Translations under genes and position numbers: made by a program
Notes under the pieces: generated by a model
The model's database searches: none
Told to the model about the DNA's origin: nothing
Seen by the model: only the letters and a program-made list of their open reading frames with translations
Shown: positions 1 through 9,284 of the stretch, piece after piece
Numbering within the stretch: the first letter of the stretch is position 1
Layout: each line of letters starts with the position of its first letter
Source of the DNA: DASUBN01 sp036263155
Lineage (GTDB): Bacteria > Pseudomonadota > Gammaproteobacteria > Natronospirales > REEB76
Length of the DNA: 18,195 nucleotides
NCBI GenBank assembly: GCA_036263155.1
Contig: DATAHN010000095.1
Location: forward strand, 1 to 18,195
Direction: 5' to 3'

Positions 1-545
1 TCGAGCATCATCTCAAGTGAATCCTGGCCCCAAAACAGGTGTTCACCCAGGAAGAAGCTCGGTACTCCGAACACGCCCCGGGCTATCGCCTCGTCGGTGT
101 TGGCCTTGAGCCGCGCTTTCACGGCCTCGTCCGCCAACGCAGCCTGTATATCCTTTATATGCAGCCGTCCGGCCAGTTCCGTGAGTACACCCGGGTCCTG
201 CAGGTCACGCCCCTCCCCCCAGGCCAGATCGAAAGCCGTCTCCACGTGCTGCCGGGTGGGCCCGGCGGCGGCGACGAGGCGCAGCGCGTGCAGGGAGTTG
301 AAGGGATGGGCCGGTGGCATCCGGAACGGCACGCCCAAGTGCCGTCCGAGCCAGGTGACGTGCTGGTAGGTATAGATGCGCTTGCTCGGGATCTCCGCCG
401 GGCCCTTGTGGCTGTTGTGCTTCAGCATCCCGGCGAAGAGCACCGGCACGTATTCGATCTCAAGGGAAACCGGCAGCTTCCCGAATTGCTTCAGGTGCAG
501 GTAGGCATAGGGCGAGATGAGGTCGAAGTACCAGCGGGCCAGCAT
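1..545 (-). CDS. 2-hydroxychromene-2-carboxylate isomerase-like protein (DsbA family), 3' end cut by window edge
   Basis: The minus strand reads 181 codons without a stop and runs off the left edge, so the C-terminus is missing. The N-terminus has the thioredoxin-fold signature RWYFDLISPYAYL; Ser11 falls where HCCA isomerases of naphthalene catabolism (NahD) place the serine that holds the glutathione thiol. Further on are HPFNSLHALRL and, near the cut end, GVFGVPSFFLG followed by LFWGQD, both typical of this family. Members isomerise 2-hydroxychromene-2-carboxylate using glutathione, but many chromosomal copies have no known substrate, and no aromatic-degradation genes are visible here. An in-frame TAA lies three codons before a GTG (548) directly ahead of the chosen ATG, so the start is one of these two. 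The gene begins 23 bases after tonB on the same strand and is probably the last known gene of that operon. The family call is firm; the substrate is not. Confidence 0.87.
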   Translation of the reverse strand, partial: MLARWYFDLISPYAYLHLKQFGKLPVSLEIEYVPVLFAGMLKHNSHKGPAEIPSKRIYTYQHVTWLGRHLGVPFRMPPAHPFNSLHALRLVAAAGPTRQHVETAFDLAWGEGRDLQDPGVLTELAGRLHIKDIQAALADEAVKARLKANTDEAIARGVFGVPSFFLGEHLFWGQDSLEMML

Positions 546-568
546 CACCCGAGCTTAGCACGGGCTTC

Positions 569-1207
569 TCAGGGCCCCACGTTCCCTTTGAGCGTGAACT
601 GGATGGTCACGTTCAGCGTCATGCGCGGCTGGGTGTAGTTCGTCGGGAACGGCGGGAAGCGCACTGCATGGATAAGCCGCCGCACCTCCGCATCCAGCTC
701 CTCGTGGCCTGAGGGCTTCTCGATGGTGTAACTCAGCACCGTGCCCTGGCTATTGAGCACGAAGGTGATCTCCACCGTGCCCTCGGTGCCGCTCATGAGC
801 GCCTGACGCGGGTAACGCTTGTTCCGCTCGAGGATCGCCATGGCGATCTGTTCGTAGTCCGGGTTCACCTGATCCTGCGTCTGCTCCTGCTGGGGCATGG
901 TGGGCGGCGGCGGGTTCTGCAGCGGCGGCGAAGTCTGCTGCAGCTGCTGGGTCGCCTCGGTGGCGATGGCGGGCTGCAGCGGCTTGGGCTTGGGCGTCTC
1001 GGGCGGTGTCACCTTGGGTTTGGGCTGCGGCTTGGGTGGATGCTCGATGCTCACGGCGATGGCGTGCTCGAAGGGGTCATTCACCGGCGGCAGCGCCATG
1101 GCGTTTGGGTGGAAATGCAGGATCGCGTAGATGATCGCGACCACCACCACGTGGAGGACGACGGAGATCTCCAGGCCCAGCGGGAAGCCGCGCAATGCCT
1201 TAACCAC
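569..1207 (-). CDS. tonB: TonB-family energy transducer
   Basis: A 212-residue inner-membrane-anchored periplasmic protein that would pass proton-motive energy from ExbB/ExbD to outer-membrane TonB-dependent receptors. One transmembrane helix spans about residues 13-31 and carries the SxxxH motif (Ser15, His19) that TonB proteins use to engage ExbB/ExbD. A proline/lysine-rich spacer follows (about 57-105, with repeated KP and QP pairs). The TonB C-terminal domain covers about 128-210, with YPRQA, GTVEITFVLNSQG, an SGHEELDAEV helix and RFPPFP. Its start overlaps the end of exbD by 8 bases, which suggests translational coupling. TolA has a similar layout, but no tolB or pal follows, so TonB is the better name. 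No Fur box was seen upstream of the operon, so an iron link is not established. Confidence 0.88.
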   Translation of the reverse strand: MVKALRGFPLGLEISVVLHVVVVAIIYAILHFHPNAMALPPVNDPFEHAIAVSIEHPPKPQPKPKVTPPETPKPKPLQPAIATEATQQLQQTSPPLQNPPPPTMPQQEQTQDQVNPDYEQIAMAILERNKRYPRQALMSGTEGTVEITFVLNSQGTVLSYTIEKPSGHEELDAEVRRLIHAVRFPPFPTNYTQPRMTLNVTIQFTLKGNVGP

Positions 1208-1637
1208 CGGGCTGCTCGCTCATGAGTGAGATCTTGTAGAAGCCGGACTTGCCCACGGTGCCGAGCAGGTCCATCACTTGGCCGTAGGGGATGCCCTTGT
1301 CGGCACGCACGTACACGATCTGGTCCGGGTTGTCCTGCGCGAGTTGCTGCAGCTTGCCCGGCAGGTCAGCGGCGCTCACCTTGTCGCTGCCCACGTAGAA
1401 GCTGCCCTCGGCATCGAGACCCACCACCAGGGGCTCGGGCGGCTTGCCCAGGTCCTCGTTGCTGACCTTGGGCAGCTCGATGGGCAGCTGAGCCATCATG
1501 AGGGGGGCCGTCACCATGAAGATGATCAGCAGCACCAGCATCACGTCCACCATGGGCGTGACGTTGATCTCGGCCATGGGCCTGTAGCCGGAGGACTCGT
1601 CGCCCGGCGGGCCACCCTGGGGTGCGCTCATGCCCAT
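1200..1637 (-). CDS. exbD: Biopolymer transport protein ExbD/TolR family
   Basis: A 145-residue protein with a short cytoplasmic N-terminus, one transmembrane helix and a periplasmic domain. The diagnostic stretch MAEINVTPMVDVMLVLLIIF is present; Asp31 in it is the equivalent of the proton-carrying aspartate of ExbD (Asp25) and TolR (Asp23). With ExbB it forms the proton channel that powers TonB. ATG 1637 is chosen because GGGGAGGG sits about seven bases ahead of it; a second ATG two codons later is also possible. The gene starts one base after the exbB stop and overlaps the tonB start by 8 bases. TolR is the alternative name, but the tonB that follows favours ExbD. Confidence 0.9.
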   Translation of the reverse strand: MGMSAPQGGPPGDESSGYRPMAEINVTPMVDVMLVLLIIFMVTAPLMMAQLPIELPKVSNEDLGKPPEPLVVGLDAEGSFYVGSDKVSAADLPGKLQQLAQDNPDQIVYVRADKGIPYGQVMDLLGTVGKSGFYKISLMSEQPGG

Positions 1638-1638
1638 G

Positions 1639-2340
1639 TCAGGCCCTCCCCGTGCGCGCCTGCTTCACCAGCTGGCCGCCCACGGTGCTGATCAGCGTCT
1701 GCATGCGCCCGGTGTAGCGGCCGATCTCGGTGGCGAACTTGTTGTAGGCCATCACCGCCGGGATGGCGGCCGCCAATCCGAAGGCGGTGCCGATAAGCGC
1801 CTGGGCGATGCCGGGCGCCACCACCGCGAGGCTGGTGTCGTGGGATTGGGCGATGGCGGTGAAGCTGTTCATGATGCCCCATACCGTGCCAAACAGGCCG
1901 ATGAAGGGCGCGGCGGAGCCGACGGTGGCCAGGAACGGGAGACGTTTCTCCATGCGCCGCACTTCGTAAGCCAGCTCGTTGCGCATGCTGCGCTCGACGC
2001 GGTCGCGCTCCTCGTGCAGGGACTCCTGCACCTGAGGCGGTGCGTTCCATTCCTTCAGGCCCGCACGCACCACGTCGGCACAGGGATGCTTGTCGTTGGC
2101 CGCGATGGTCTCAGGAGCGCTGCCTTCACGCACCTCGGCTTCGAGCTTGCGCACCGCCCGTCGCGCCCGCGTGACCTCGATCCACTTGTCGACCATGATC
2201 CCCCAGCTCCAGATCGAGAGGATCACGAGCAGGGCGAGCGCGATCTGCACCACCGGGTCGGCGTGCAGCACCAGTTGGCCCAGGGTGAGGTCGGGCGGGT
2301 TGAGGATGTTGTTGATGTCGGGATTCTGGGGCGCTGGCAT
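1639..2340 (-). CDS. exbB: Proton channel protein ExbB (MotA/TolQ/ExbB family)
   Basis: A 233-residue inner-membrane protein. A first hydrophobic helix covers about residues 30-50, then comes a long charged cytoplasmic segment, then two more helices. The family signatures GLFGTVWGIMNSF and ALIGTAFGLAAAIPAVM are intact, including the conserved threonines that line the proton path in ExbB and TolQ. It forms the pentameric scaffold around ExbD and stabilises TonB. The ATG has a strong ribosome-binding site (AAGGAGG) four bases upstream. It is the first gene of exbB-exbD-tonB-isomerase and is transcribed away from metK. TolQ is the alternative, but the gene order lacks ybgC, tolB and pal. Confidence 0.9.
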   Translation of the reverse strand: MPAPQNPDINNILNPPDLTLGQLVLHADPVVQIALALLVILSIWSWGIMVDKWIEVTRARRAVRKLEAEVREGSAPETIAANDKHPCADVVRAGLKEWNAPPQVQESLHEERDRVERSMRNELAYEVRRMEKRLPFLATVGSAAPFIGLFGTVWGIMNSFTAIAQSHDTSLAVVAPGIAQALIGTAFGLAAAIPAVMAYNKFATEIGRYTGRMQTLISTVGGQLVKQARTGRA

Positions 2341-2418
2341 GGGCCCTCCTTTTCTTCTTGCTTATGCGTGCGGCAGGTGGGTGGATGCGACGCTTCGGGG
2401 TAAAAACGTCACAACCCG

Positions 2419-2424
2419 AGTATA
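2419..2424 (-). promoter_or_regulatory. Possible -10 box for the exbB operon
   Basis: TATACT on the minus strand is one mismatch from the sigma-70 consensus and would give a leader of about 70 bases before exbB. No convincing -35 box is found 16-18 bases upstream, so the call is tentative. Confidence 0.3.
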
Positions 2425-2449
2425 GGTGCACCTGGAGTACACAGTTTGT

Positions 2450-2472
2450 GCGGGGGTTCACAATGCCCCCGC
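2450..2472. repeat. GC-rich inverted repeat in the exbB-metK region
   Basis: GCGGGGG and CCCCCGC form a perfect seven-base stem around a nine-base loop, with one more T-A pair outside. It has no T-run, so it is not a standard terminator. It lies upstream of both candidate promoters and could be an operator or an RNA structure; its role is unknown. Confidence 0.45.
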
Positions 2473-2500
2473 ATGCGCGCATACGCCGTGCCACAAGGGG

Positions 2501-2506
2501 TAAAAT
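2501..2506 (+). promoter_or_regulatory. Possible -10 box for metK
   Basis: TAAAAT preceded by GGGG resembles a sigma-70 -10 element and would give a leader of about 140 bases. A second TA-rich candidate, TAAACT, occurs at 2598-2603. Neither has a good -35 box. Confidence 0.25.
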
Positions 2507-2654
2507 GGAGCCATCCCGCCGTCTCTGGAATAACCCATGCGGCGCGCCGGTCTGGTGCGTGCCTTTTCCATAAGTCGAAAAAGCCGGACCAAGTCGGTAA
2601 ACTATCGCCCCCCGAGCGCGCCCTTTGCCGCGCCGCAGCAGGAACCTCAAGCTC

Positions 2655-3863
<1,209 letters not shown>

Positions 3864-3879
3864 GTTTTCAAACCCGGAA

Positions 3880-3950
3880 CCGAGGAGCGCTGCAACCAGG
3901 GGGACCTGGCCAGGCTCGGGGATGGGAACGTATAGCCAACGGCGCTCGTT
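3880..3950 (+). ncRNA. SAH riboswitch
   Basis: The metK-ahcY gap contains the conserved SAH riboswitch core: GAGGAGCGCTGCAACC, then CCAGGCTCGG, then AACGGCGCTC. The expected pairings are all present. P1 is GAGCGC (3885-3890) with GCGCTC (3942-3947). P2 is CCAGG (3896-3900) with CCTGG (3905-3909). The pseudoknot is CCGAG (3880-3884) with CTCGG (3915-3919). In this known class, S-adenosylhomocysteine binding raises expression of the downstream SAH-recycling gene. Here the aptamer ends 18 bases before the ahcY start codon, so the 3' P1 strand lies close to the ribosome-binding site (TGGAG). That position suggests translational control, which is inference. Confidence 0.95.
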
Positions 3951-3968
3951 CACTCTGGAGTAACCAAG

Positions 3969-5384
<1,416 letters not shown>

Positions 5385-5390
5385 CCGAGT

Positions 5391-5420
5391 GGGCCGGGGC
5401 TCGCGCCCCGGCCCTTCCTT
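5391..5420 (+). terminator. Rho-independent terminator after ahcY
   Basis: A perfect ten-base stem, GGGCCGGGGC with GCCCCGGCCC, closes on the tetraloop TCGC and is followed by TTCCTT. It begins seven bases after the ahcY stop and lies wholly before the ilvE ribosome-binding site, so it should end the metK-ahcY transcript. The T-run is short but the stem is very stable. Confidence 0.82.
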
Positions 5421-5444
5421 ATCCGATTCCGAGGGGAGCGAACC

Positions 5445-6368
5445 ATGGCCGTGAACTATCCCGCCCACATCTGGCACAACGGCAAGATCAAGCCCTGGGC
5501 GGAGGCCACCACCCACGTGATGGCACACGGGCTGCACTACGGCTCCTCCATCTTCGAAGGTATCCGCAGTTACGAGACACCCAAGGGGCAGATGATCTTC
5601 CGCCTCACGGACCACCTGAAGCGCTTCTACAACTCCGCCAAGGTGTACGACATCAAGATGCCGTACTCCCTGGACGAGCTCGCGGCCGCTTGCCGCGAGG
5701 TGATCAAGGTCAACAAGCTGCCCAAGTCCTATATCCGCCCGGTCGCGTTCCGCGGTGCCGGCGGCCCCCTGAGCCTCTCCGCCGACGCGCCCACCGAGAT
5801 CGCCATCGGCGCCTGGGAGATGGGCGCCTACCTCGGCGCCGGCGTGCTGGAGCAGGGTATCGACGCCGGCGTCTCCAGCTGGCAGCGCTTCGCCCCCAAC
5901 ACCATCCCCGCCGGCGCCAAGGCCGGCGGCAACTACCTCTCGGGCCAGCTCATCGCGCGCGAGGCTCGCCGGCTCGGTTACGGCGAAGGCATCGCGCTCG
6001 CCTCCACGGGCCTCCTCTCTGAGGGCGCAGGCGAGAACCTGTTCCTGGTGTTCGACGGCGTGCTGCACACCACCCCGGCCAGTGCCGCCATCCTGCACGG
6101 CATCACCCGCCACACCGTCATGACCCTGGCCCGCGAAACGGGCATCGAGGTGGTGGAGCGGGACATGCCACGCGAGTACCTCTATTTTGCCGACGAAATC
6201 TTCATGTGCGGTACCGCCGCGGAGATCACGCCGCTGCGCTCAGTGGATGCCAAGCCGGTGGGTGCGGGCAAGCCCGGCCCCCTCACCCGCCGCATCCAGG
6301 AGCTGTTCTTCGGCCTGTTCAAGGGCACCACGCCCGACAAGCACGGCTGGCTCGAGCCGGTGGGCTGA
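5445..6368 (+). CDS. ilvE: Branched-chain-amino-acid aminotransferase
   Basis: A 307-residue fold-type IV PLP enzyme that transfers the amino group between glutamate and the keto acids of leucine, isoleucine and valine. Lys159, in AGAKAGGNYLSGQ, is the expected PLP Schiff-base lysine, at the same place as in E. coli IlvE. HGLHYGSSIFEGIRSYET near the start, the YIRPVAFRG segment and SEGAGENLFLVFDG are the family signatures. The length is standard. The start has GAGGGGAG seven bases upstream. It lies after a terminator and so probably has its own promoter, which must sit in the 60-base gap or the end of ahcY; none was recognised. D-amino-acid aminotransferase and aminodeoxychorismate lyase are related, but the signatures favour IlvE. 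Confidence 0.94.
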   Translation: MAVNYPAHIWHNGKIKPWAEATTHVMAHGLHYGSSIFEGIRSYETPKGQMIFRLTDHLKRFYNSAKVYDIKMPYSLDELAAACREVIKVNKLPKSYIRPVAFRGAGGPLSLSADAPTEIAIGAWEMGAYLGAGVLEQGIDAGVSSWQRFAPNTIPAGAKAGGNYLSGQLIAREARRLGYGEGIALASTGLLSEGAGENLFLVFDGVLHTTPASAAILHGITRHTVMTLARETGIEVVERDMPREYLYFADEIFMCGTAAEITPLRSVDAKPVGAGKPGPLTRRIQELFFGLFKGTTPDKHGWLEPVG

Positions 6369-6375
6369 GAGTCCC

Positions 6376-6407
6376 GCGCCGCGCAGGCGCTCCCTGAAAA
6401 TAGGGAG
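6376..6407. repeat. Two tandem inverted repeats after ilvE
   Basis: GCGCC (6376-6380) pairs with GGCGC (6386-6390), and CTCCCT (6390-6395) pairs with AGGGAG (6402-6407) around GAAAAT. They start eight bases after the ilvE stop. No T-run follows, so this could be a weak terminator or a 3'-end stabilising structure. Confidence 0.35.
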
Positions 6408-6449
6408 AATGCCCCATCCCCCAGGGCCCAGGCTCGCCTATGCTTTCCA

Positions 6450-6467
6450 GGCCGGAATACTCCGGCC
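6450..6467. repeat. Seven-base inverted repeat upstream of cysK
   Basis: GGCCGGA and TCCGGCC form a perfect stem around ATAC, 77 bases before the cysK start. It could be an operator or a leader hairpin. The rest of the 175-base ilvE-cysK gap holds no recognisable gene or clear promoter. Confidence 0.35.
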
Positions 6468-6543
6468 CGATCCCGGGTCTTACACCTAAGCCGCGACGCG
6501 CACACCAAAGCGCACACCCACGCCCACGCAACGAGGCCAAGCC

Positions 6544-7497
6544 ATGATCCATGACAGCATCCTAGGCACCGTCGGCCGCACTCCGGTGGTGCGCCTGAAC
6601 CGCATCCCGCCCAAGCATGTGGATATCTACGTCAAGCTGGAGATGTTCAACCCGGCTTCATCCGTGAAGGACCGCCTGGCGCTCGGCATCATCCTGGACG
6701 CGGAACAGCGCGGCACCCTCAAGCCCGGGCAGACGGTGATCGAGGCCACCTCCGGCAACACCGGCATCGCCCTCGCGATGGTGTGTGCCGCCAAGGGCTA
6801 CCCGTTCGTGGCGGTGATGGCGGACAGCTTCTCCATCGAACGTCGCAAGCTCATGCGCGCGTTCGGCGCCAAGGTCATCCTCACCCCCGCCGCCGAGCGC
6901 GGCAGCGGCATGGTGAAGAAGGCCGAGGAGCTGGCGAAGAAGCACGGCTGGTTCCTGACGCGCCAGTTCGACAACGAGGCCAACCCCGCTTACCACCGTA
7001 GCACCACGGGCCCCGAGATCCTGCAGGACTTCGCCGGCCGCCGGCTCGACTACTTCGTGACCGGCTGGGGCACCGGCGGCACCCTCACCGGCGTGGGCGA
7101 GGTACTGAAGCTAGCCCGCCCCGGCATCAAGGTGATCGCGGGCGAGCCCGCGGTGGCGTCGCTCCTGGCCGGCAAGCCCTGGGCCTCCCACAAGATCCAG
7201 GGCTGGACCCCGGACTTCGTGCCCGCAGTGCTGAACAGCAAGGTGGTGGACGAGATCGTCCCCATCGACGACGTCACCGCCCGCGACACCGCGCAGCGGC
7301 TGATGAAGGAGGAAGGCATGCTGGTGGGCATCTCCGCCGGCGCCACCCTGGCGGCAGCCCTCAAGACAGCGGAATCCGCGCCCAAGGGCTCGGTGATGCT
7401 CGCGATGCTGCCGGATACGGCGGAACGCTATCTCTCCACGATCCTTTTCGAGGGAGTCAACGAAGGTTCCGATGACGAATGGCTGGCTAAACAATAA
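6544..7497 (+). CDS. cysK: Cysteine synthase (O-acetylserine sulfhydrylase)
   Basis: A 317-residue fold-type II PLP enzyme that makes cysteine from O-acetylserine and sulfide. Lys42 in SSVKDR is the PLP lysine. The ATSGNTGIALAM loop binds substrate, GTGGTLTG binds the PLP phosphate and GISAGATLAAAL completes the site. The stretch KIQGWTPDFVPAVLN resembles the KIQGIGAGFIP region of CysK-type enzymes more than CysM. The N-terminal MIHDSILGTVGRTPVVRL is complete. GAGG lies seven bases before the ATG. Cystathionine beta-synthase shares this fold, but there is no extra heme or CBS domain. Its stop codon directly abuts the stop of the convergent O-methyltransferase gene. The CysK versus CysM distinction is likely but not certain. 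Confidence 0.92.
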   Translation: MIHDSILGTVGRTPVVRLNRIPPKHVDIYVKLEMFNPASSVKDRLALGIILDAEQRGTLKPGQTVIEATSGNTGIALAMVCAAKGYPFVAVMADSFSIERRKLMRAFGAKVILTPAAERGSGMVKKAEELAKKHGWFLTRQFDNEANPAYHRSTTGPEILQDFAGRRLDYFVTGWGTGGTLTGVGEVLKLARPGIKVIAGEPAVASLLAGKPWASHKIQGWTPDFVPAVLNSKVVDEIVPIDDVTARDTAQRLMKEEGMLVGISAGATLAAALKTAESAPKGSVMLAMLPDTAERYLSTILFEGVNEGSDDEWLAKQ

Positions 7498-8160
7498 CTA
7501 TCGCTTACGCGCTAGCGTCAAGCCGTCGCCTATGGGGACCATCGAGAGTTCCACCCGCTCGTCCCGGTGCAGCGCTTCGTTGAAGCGGCGGATCGCCGTG
7601 GTGTCCTCGGTCATGTCCTCCGGCTCCAGCACCCGGCCGTTCCAGAGCACGTTGTCCACCGCCACCAGGCCGCCGGGGCGCAGCAGCTGCAGGATGCGCT
7701 CGTAGTAGTCGGCGTAGCCGGTCTTGTCCGCGTCGATGAAGGCGAAGTCGTAGCTGGCCGCTTCGCCGGCGGCGATGCGCGCGTCCAGGGTCTGGGTCGC
7801 CGGGGCCAGCTTGAGCTCGATCTTGCGGTCCACCTTGGCCTCTTTCCAGTACCGCCGTGCCACCGCGGTATATTCCTCGCTCACGTCGCTGGCCAGCACC
7901 CGGCCGTCCTCCGGCAGCGCCAGCGCCACCGCCAGGCTGCTGTAGCCCGTGAACACGCCCACCTCCAGGTAGCGGCGCGCGCCCATGAGCCGGGCCAGCA
8001 TCTGCATGAACTGCCCCTGCTCCGGCGAGATCTGCATGTTCGCGTTGGACATGCGGGCGGTCTCGTCCCGCAGGCGCTTCAGTACCGGCGCTTCCCGCAG
8101 CGAGACGCCGAGCAGGTAGTCGTAGAGGCGGTCGGTCATGGAGATGGTACGATTGGACAT
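7498..8160 (-). CDS. SAM-dependent O-methyltransferase (caffeoyl-CoA/catechol type)
   Basis: A 220-residue class I methyltransferase of the Methyltransf_3 family, expected to methylate a vicinal hydroxyl on a small aromatic or catechol-like substrate. The SAM-binding motif YLEVGVFTGYSSLA is at residues 64-77. The metal-binding set of this family is visible as Asp143 in FIDADK and Asp169-Asn170 in VDNVLWNGRV. A longer in-frame reading exists upstream, but ATG 8160 fits the family's N-terminus (short helix, then DRLYDYLLGVSLRE) and has GGAAG about nine bases ahead. The gene diverges from the TraB-family gene with only 25 bases between start codons. Its natural substrate cannot be told from sequence. 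Confidence 0.9.
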   Translation of the reverse strand: MSNRTISMTDRLYDYLLGVSLREAPVLKRLRDETARMSNANMQISPEQGQFMQMLARLMGARRYLEVGVFTGYSSLAVALALPEDGRVLASDVSEEYTAVARRYWKEAKVDRKIELKLAPATQTLDARIAAGEAASYDFAFIDADKTGYADYYERILQLLRPGGLVAVDNVLWNGRVLEPEDMTEDTTAIRRFNEALHRDERVELSMVPIGDGLTLARKR

Positions 8161-8185
8161 ATCCGCTACTTCCGCTGCATCTGAA

Positions 8186-9088
8186 ATGAAGCCGCATTCT
8201 ACTCCCCGCCCGGAGCACTCCCTGCCGCGCCTCTTCACACTCCTGCTGTTGCTGCTCTGCGCCGCGGGTGCGGCCCATGCCGACGGCAAGCACAGCCTGT
8301 GGCGCGTCAGCAAAGGCAACCAGGTGATGTACCTCGCGGGCTCGATCCATGTGCTGAGACCCCAGGACTATCCGCTGCCGGAACCGATGGAAGCCCTGTT
8401 CCGTTCCTCCGCCGGCCTGGTGGAGGAAGTGGATCTCATCCATTACGACGCCGAGGCGGCGCAGCTGCAGGTGATGCACATCGGCGGCTACCCGCCGGGG
8501 AAGAGCCTCAAGACCGAACTGCCGCCGGACATCTATCGCCGGGTATCGGAGCTGGCCGCGCGCCAGCACGTGGACATGGCGGATGTGGAGTCCATGCGGC
8601 CCTGGCTCGCCAGTATCACCCTGCTGGAGCGCCAGCTCACCCAGGAAGGCTTCGATCCCACCAGCGGCGTGGACATCCACTTCGCGGACGCGGCAGAAGC
8701 GCATCACAAGCCGGTGATCGGCCTGGAGAAGCCGGAATACCAGCTCGATCTGCTGGCGCGGCTGCCTGAGAAAGCTCAGCAGGACATGCTGCTGCAGACT
8801 CTCGATGACGCAGCTGACCTCAAATCCGACATGGGCGAGCTGATGGGCGCCTGGCGCAGCGGTGACACGGCGGCCATGGAGAAGGAACTCAAGGAGGAGT
8901 TCGCGCCCTATCCGGACGTCTACAAGACCGTGCTGGTGGAGCGAAACCAGGCCTGGGCCCCCAAGCTCGAGTCACTGGCGGCCAGCGGCAAGCAGTACTT
9001 CGTGGTGGTGGGCGCGCTGCACCTGGTGGGACCCGATGGTCTCCTGGCGCGCTTCCAAAAAGACGGATTTAAGATCGAGCAGCTCTGA
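8186..9088 (+). CDS. Secreted TraB/GumN (YbaP-like) family protein
   Basis: A 300-residue protein with a signal peptide: a positively charged start, a leucine run at about residues 16-24, and a likely signal peptidase I site after AHA (residue 32). The cysteine at 25 lacks a proper lipobox. The mature part has the two family motifs GSIH (52-55) and GALH (276-279), which in the related TIKI proteins belong to a metal-dependent protease-like site, plus GLEKPEYQLDLL in the middle. The bacterial members have no established function. ATG 8186 is chosen because it starts directly on the signal peptide; an in-frame ATG 48 bases upstream would overlap the O-methyltransferase start and spoil the signal peptide. 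No clear ribosome-binding site is seen. A periplasmic or surface location is inferred. Confidence 0.88.
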   Translation: MKPHSTPRPEHSLPRLFTLLLLLLCAAGAAHADGKHSLWRVSKGNQVMYLAGSIHVLRPQDYPLPEPMEALFRSSAGLVEEVDLIHYDAEAAQLQVMHIGGYPPGKSLKTELPPDIYRRVSELAARQHVDMADVESMRPWLASITLLERQLTQEGFDPTSGVDIHFADAAEAHHKPVIGLEKPEYQLDLLARLPEKAQQDMLLQTLDDAADLKSDMGELMGAWRSGDTAAMEKELKEEFAPYPDVYKTVLVERNQAWAPKLESLAASGKQYFVVVGALHLVGPDGLLARFQKDGFKIEQL

Positions 9089-9126
9089 GAGAAATCCGGG
9101 GCTGAGCTCAGATTTCAATCATCTCA
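9086..9126. terminator. Possible hairpin at the TraB/rubredoxin convergent ends
   Basis: GAAATC (9091-9096) pairs with GATTTC (9111-9116), and TGAGA (9086-9090) can pair with TCTCA (9122-9126). The inner part contains the palindrome CTGAGCTCAG. It spans the stops of both genes. There is no T-run, so a termination role is only possible. Confidence 0.3.
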
Positions 9127-9272
9127 AAGTCTTCTTTCCCGGCCCCACAATCGGGACAACGCCAGGCGAGCGGCACGTCTTCCCACTTGGTACCGGGAGC
9201 CACGCCGCTCTCGGGATGGCCCTTGGCCTCCTCATAGACGAATCCGCAGATGACGCACATGTAGGCTTTCAT
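9108..9272 (-). CDS. Rubredoxin
   Basis: A 54-residue cytosolic one-iron electron carrier. Two CxxCG knuckles, CVICG (Cys6, Cys9) and CPDCG (Cys39, Cys42), provide the four iron ligands. Between them lie FVYEE, the GVAPGTKWEDVPLAWRCPDC region and the conserved aromatic residues Tyr4, Phe11, Tyr13, Trp30, Trp37 and Phe49 of the core. The length is the family norm. The ribosome-binding site is poor (GGA about nine bases ahead). It diverges from thiD, and rubredoxin next to thiD-thiE-hemL is a recurring arrangement in gammaproteobacteria. The electron partners are unknown; a rubredoxin reductase is not in the window. Confidence 0.96.
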   Translation of the reverse strand: MKAYMCVICGFVYEEAKGHPESGVAPGTKWEDVPLAWRCPDCGAGKEDFEMIEI

Positions 9273-9284
9273 TGTAGGTTCCGG

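Larger units (their letters stand above)
2341..2654. other. Divergent regulatory region between exbB and metK
   Basis: This 314-base stretch has no credible gene. It must hold the promoters of both exbB and metK. It contains a TATACT box for exbB, a GC-rich hairpin (2450-2472), a ten-base palindrome (2473-2482) and a TAAAAT box on the metK side. I looked for SAM riboswitch consensus in the roughly 140-base metK leader and recognised none. No Fur box was seen on the exbB side. Short reading frames here lack ribosome-binding sites and family features. Confidence 0.6.

Noticed and set aside
569..2340. tolQ-tolR-tolA of the Tol-Pal system
   Set aside because: No ybgC, tolB or pal is adjacent, and the third gene has a TonB-type C-terminal domain and SxxxH helix. 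TolA carries a related helix motif, so this is a preference and not proof.
2358..2573. A 71-codon frame in the exbB-metK gap
   Set aside because: No ribosome-binding site or family features, and it covers likely promoter elements.
2507..2654. A SAM riboswitch in the metK leader
   Set aside because: I looked for known SAM-sensing consensus blocks and saw none; only the SAH type after metK is supported.
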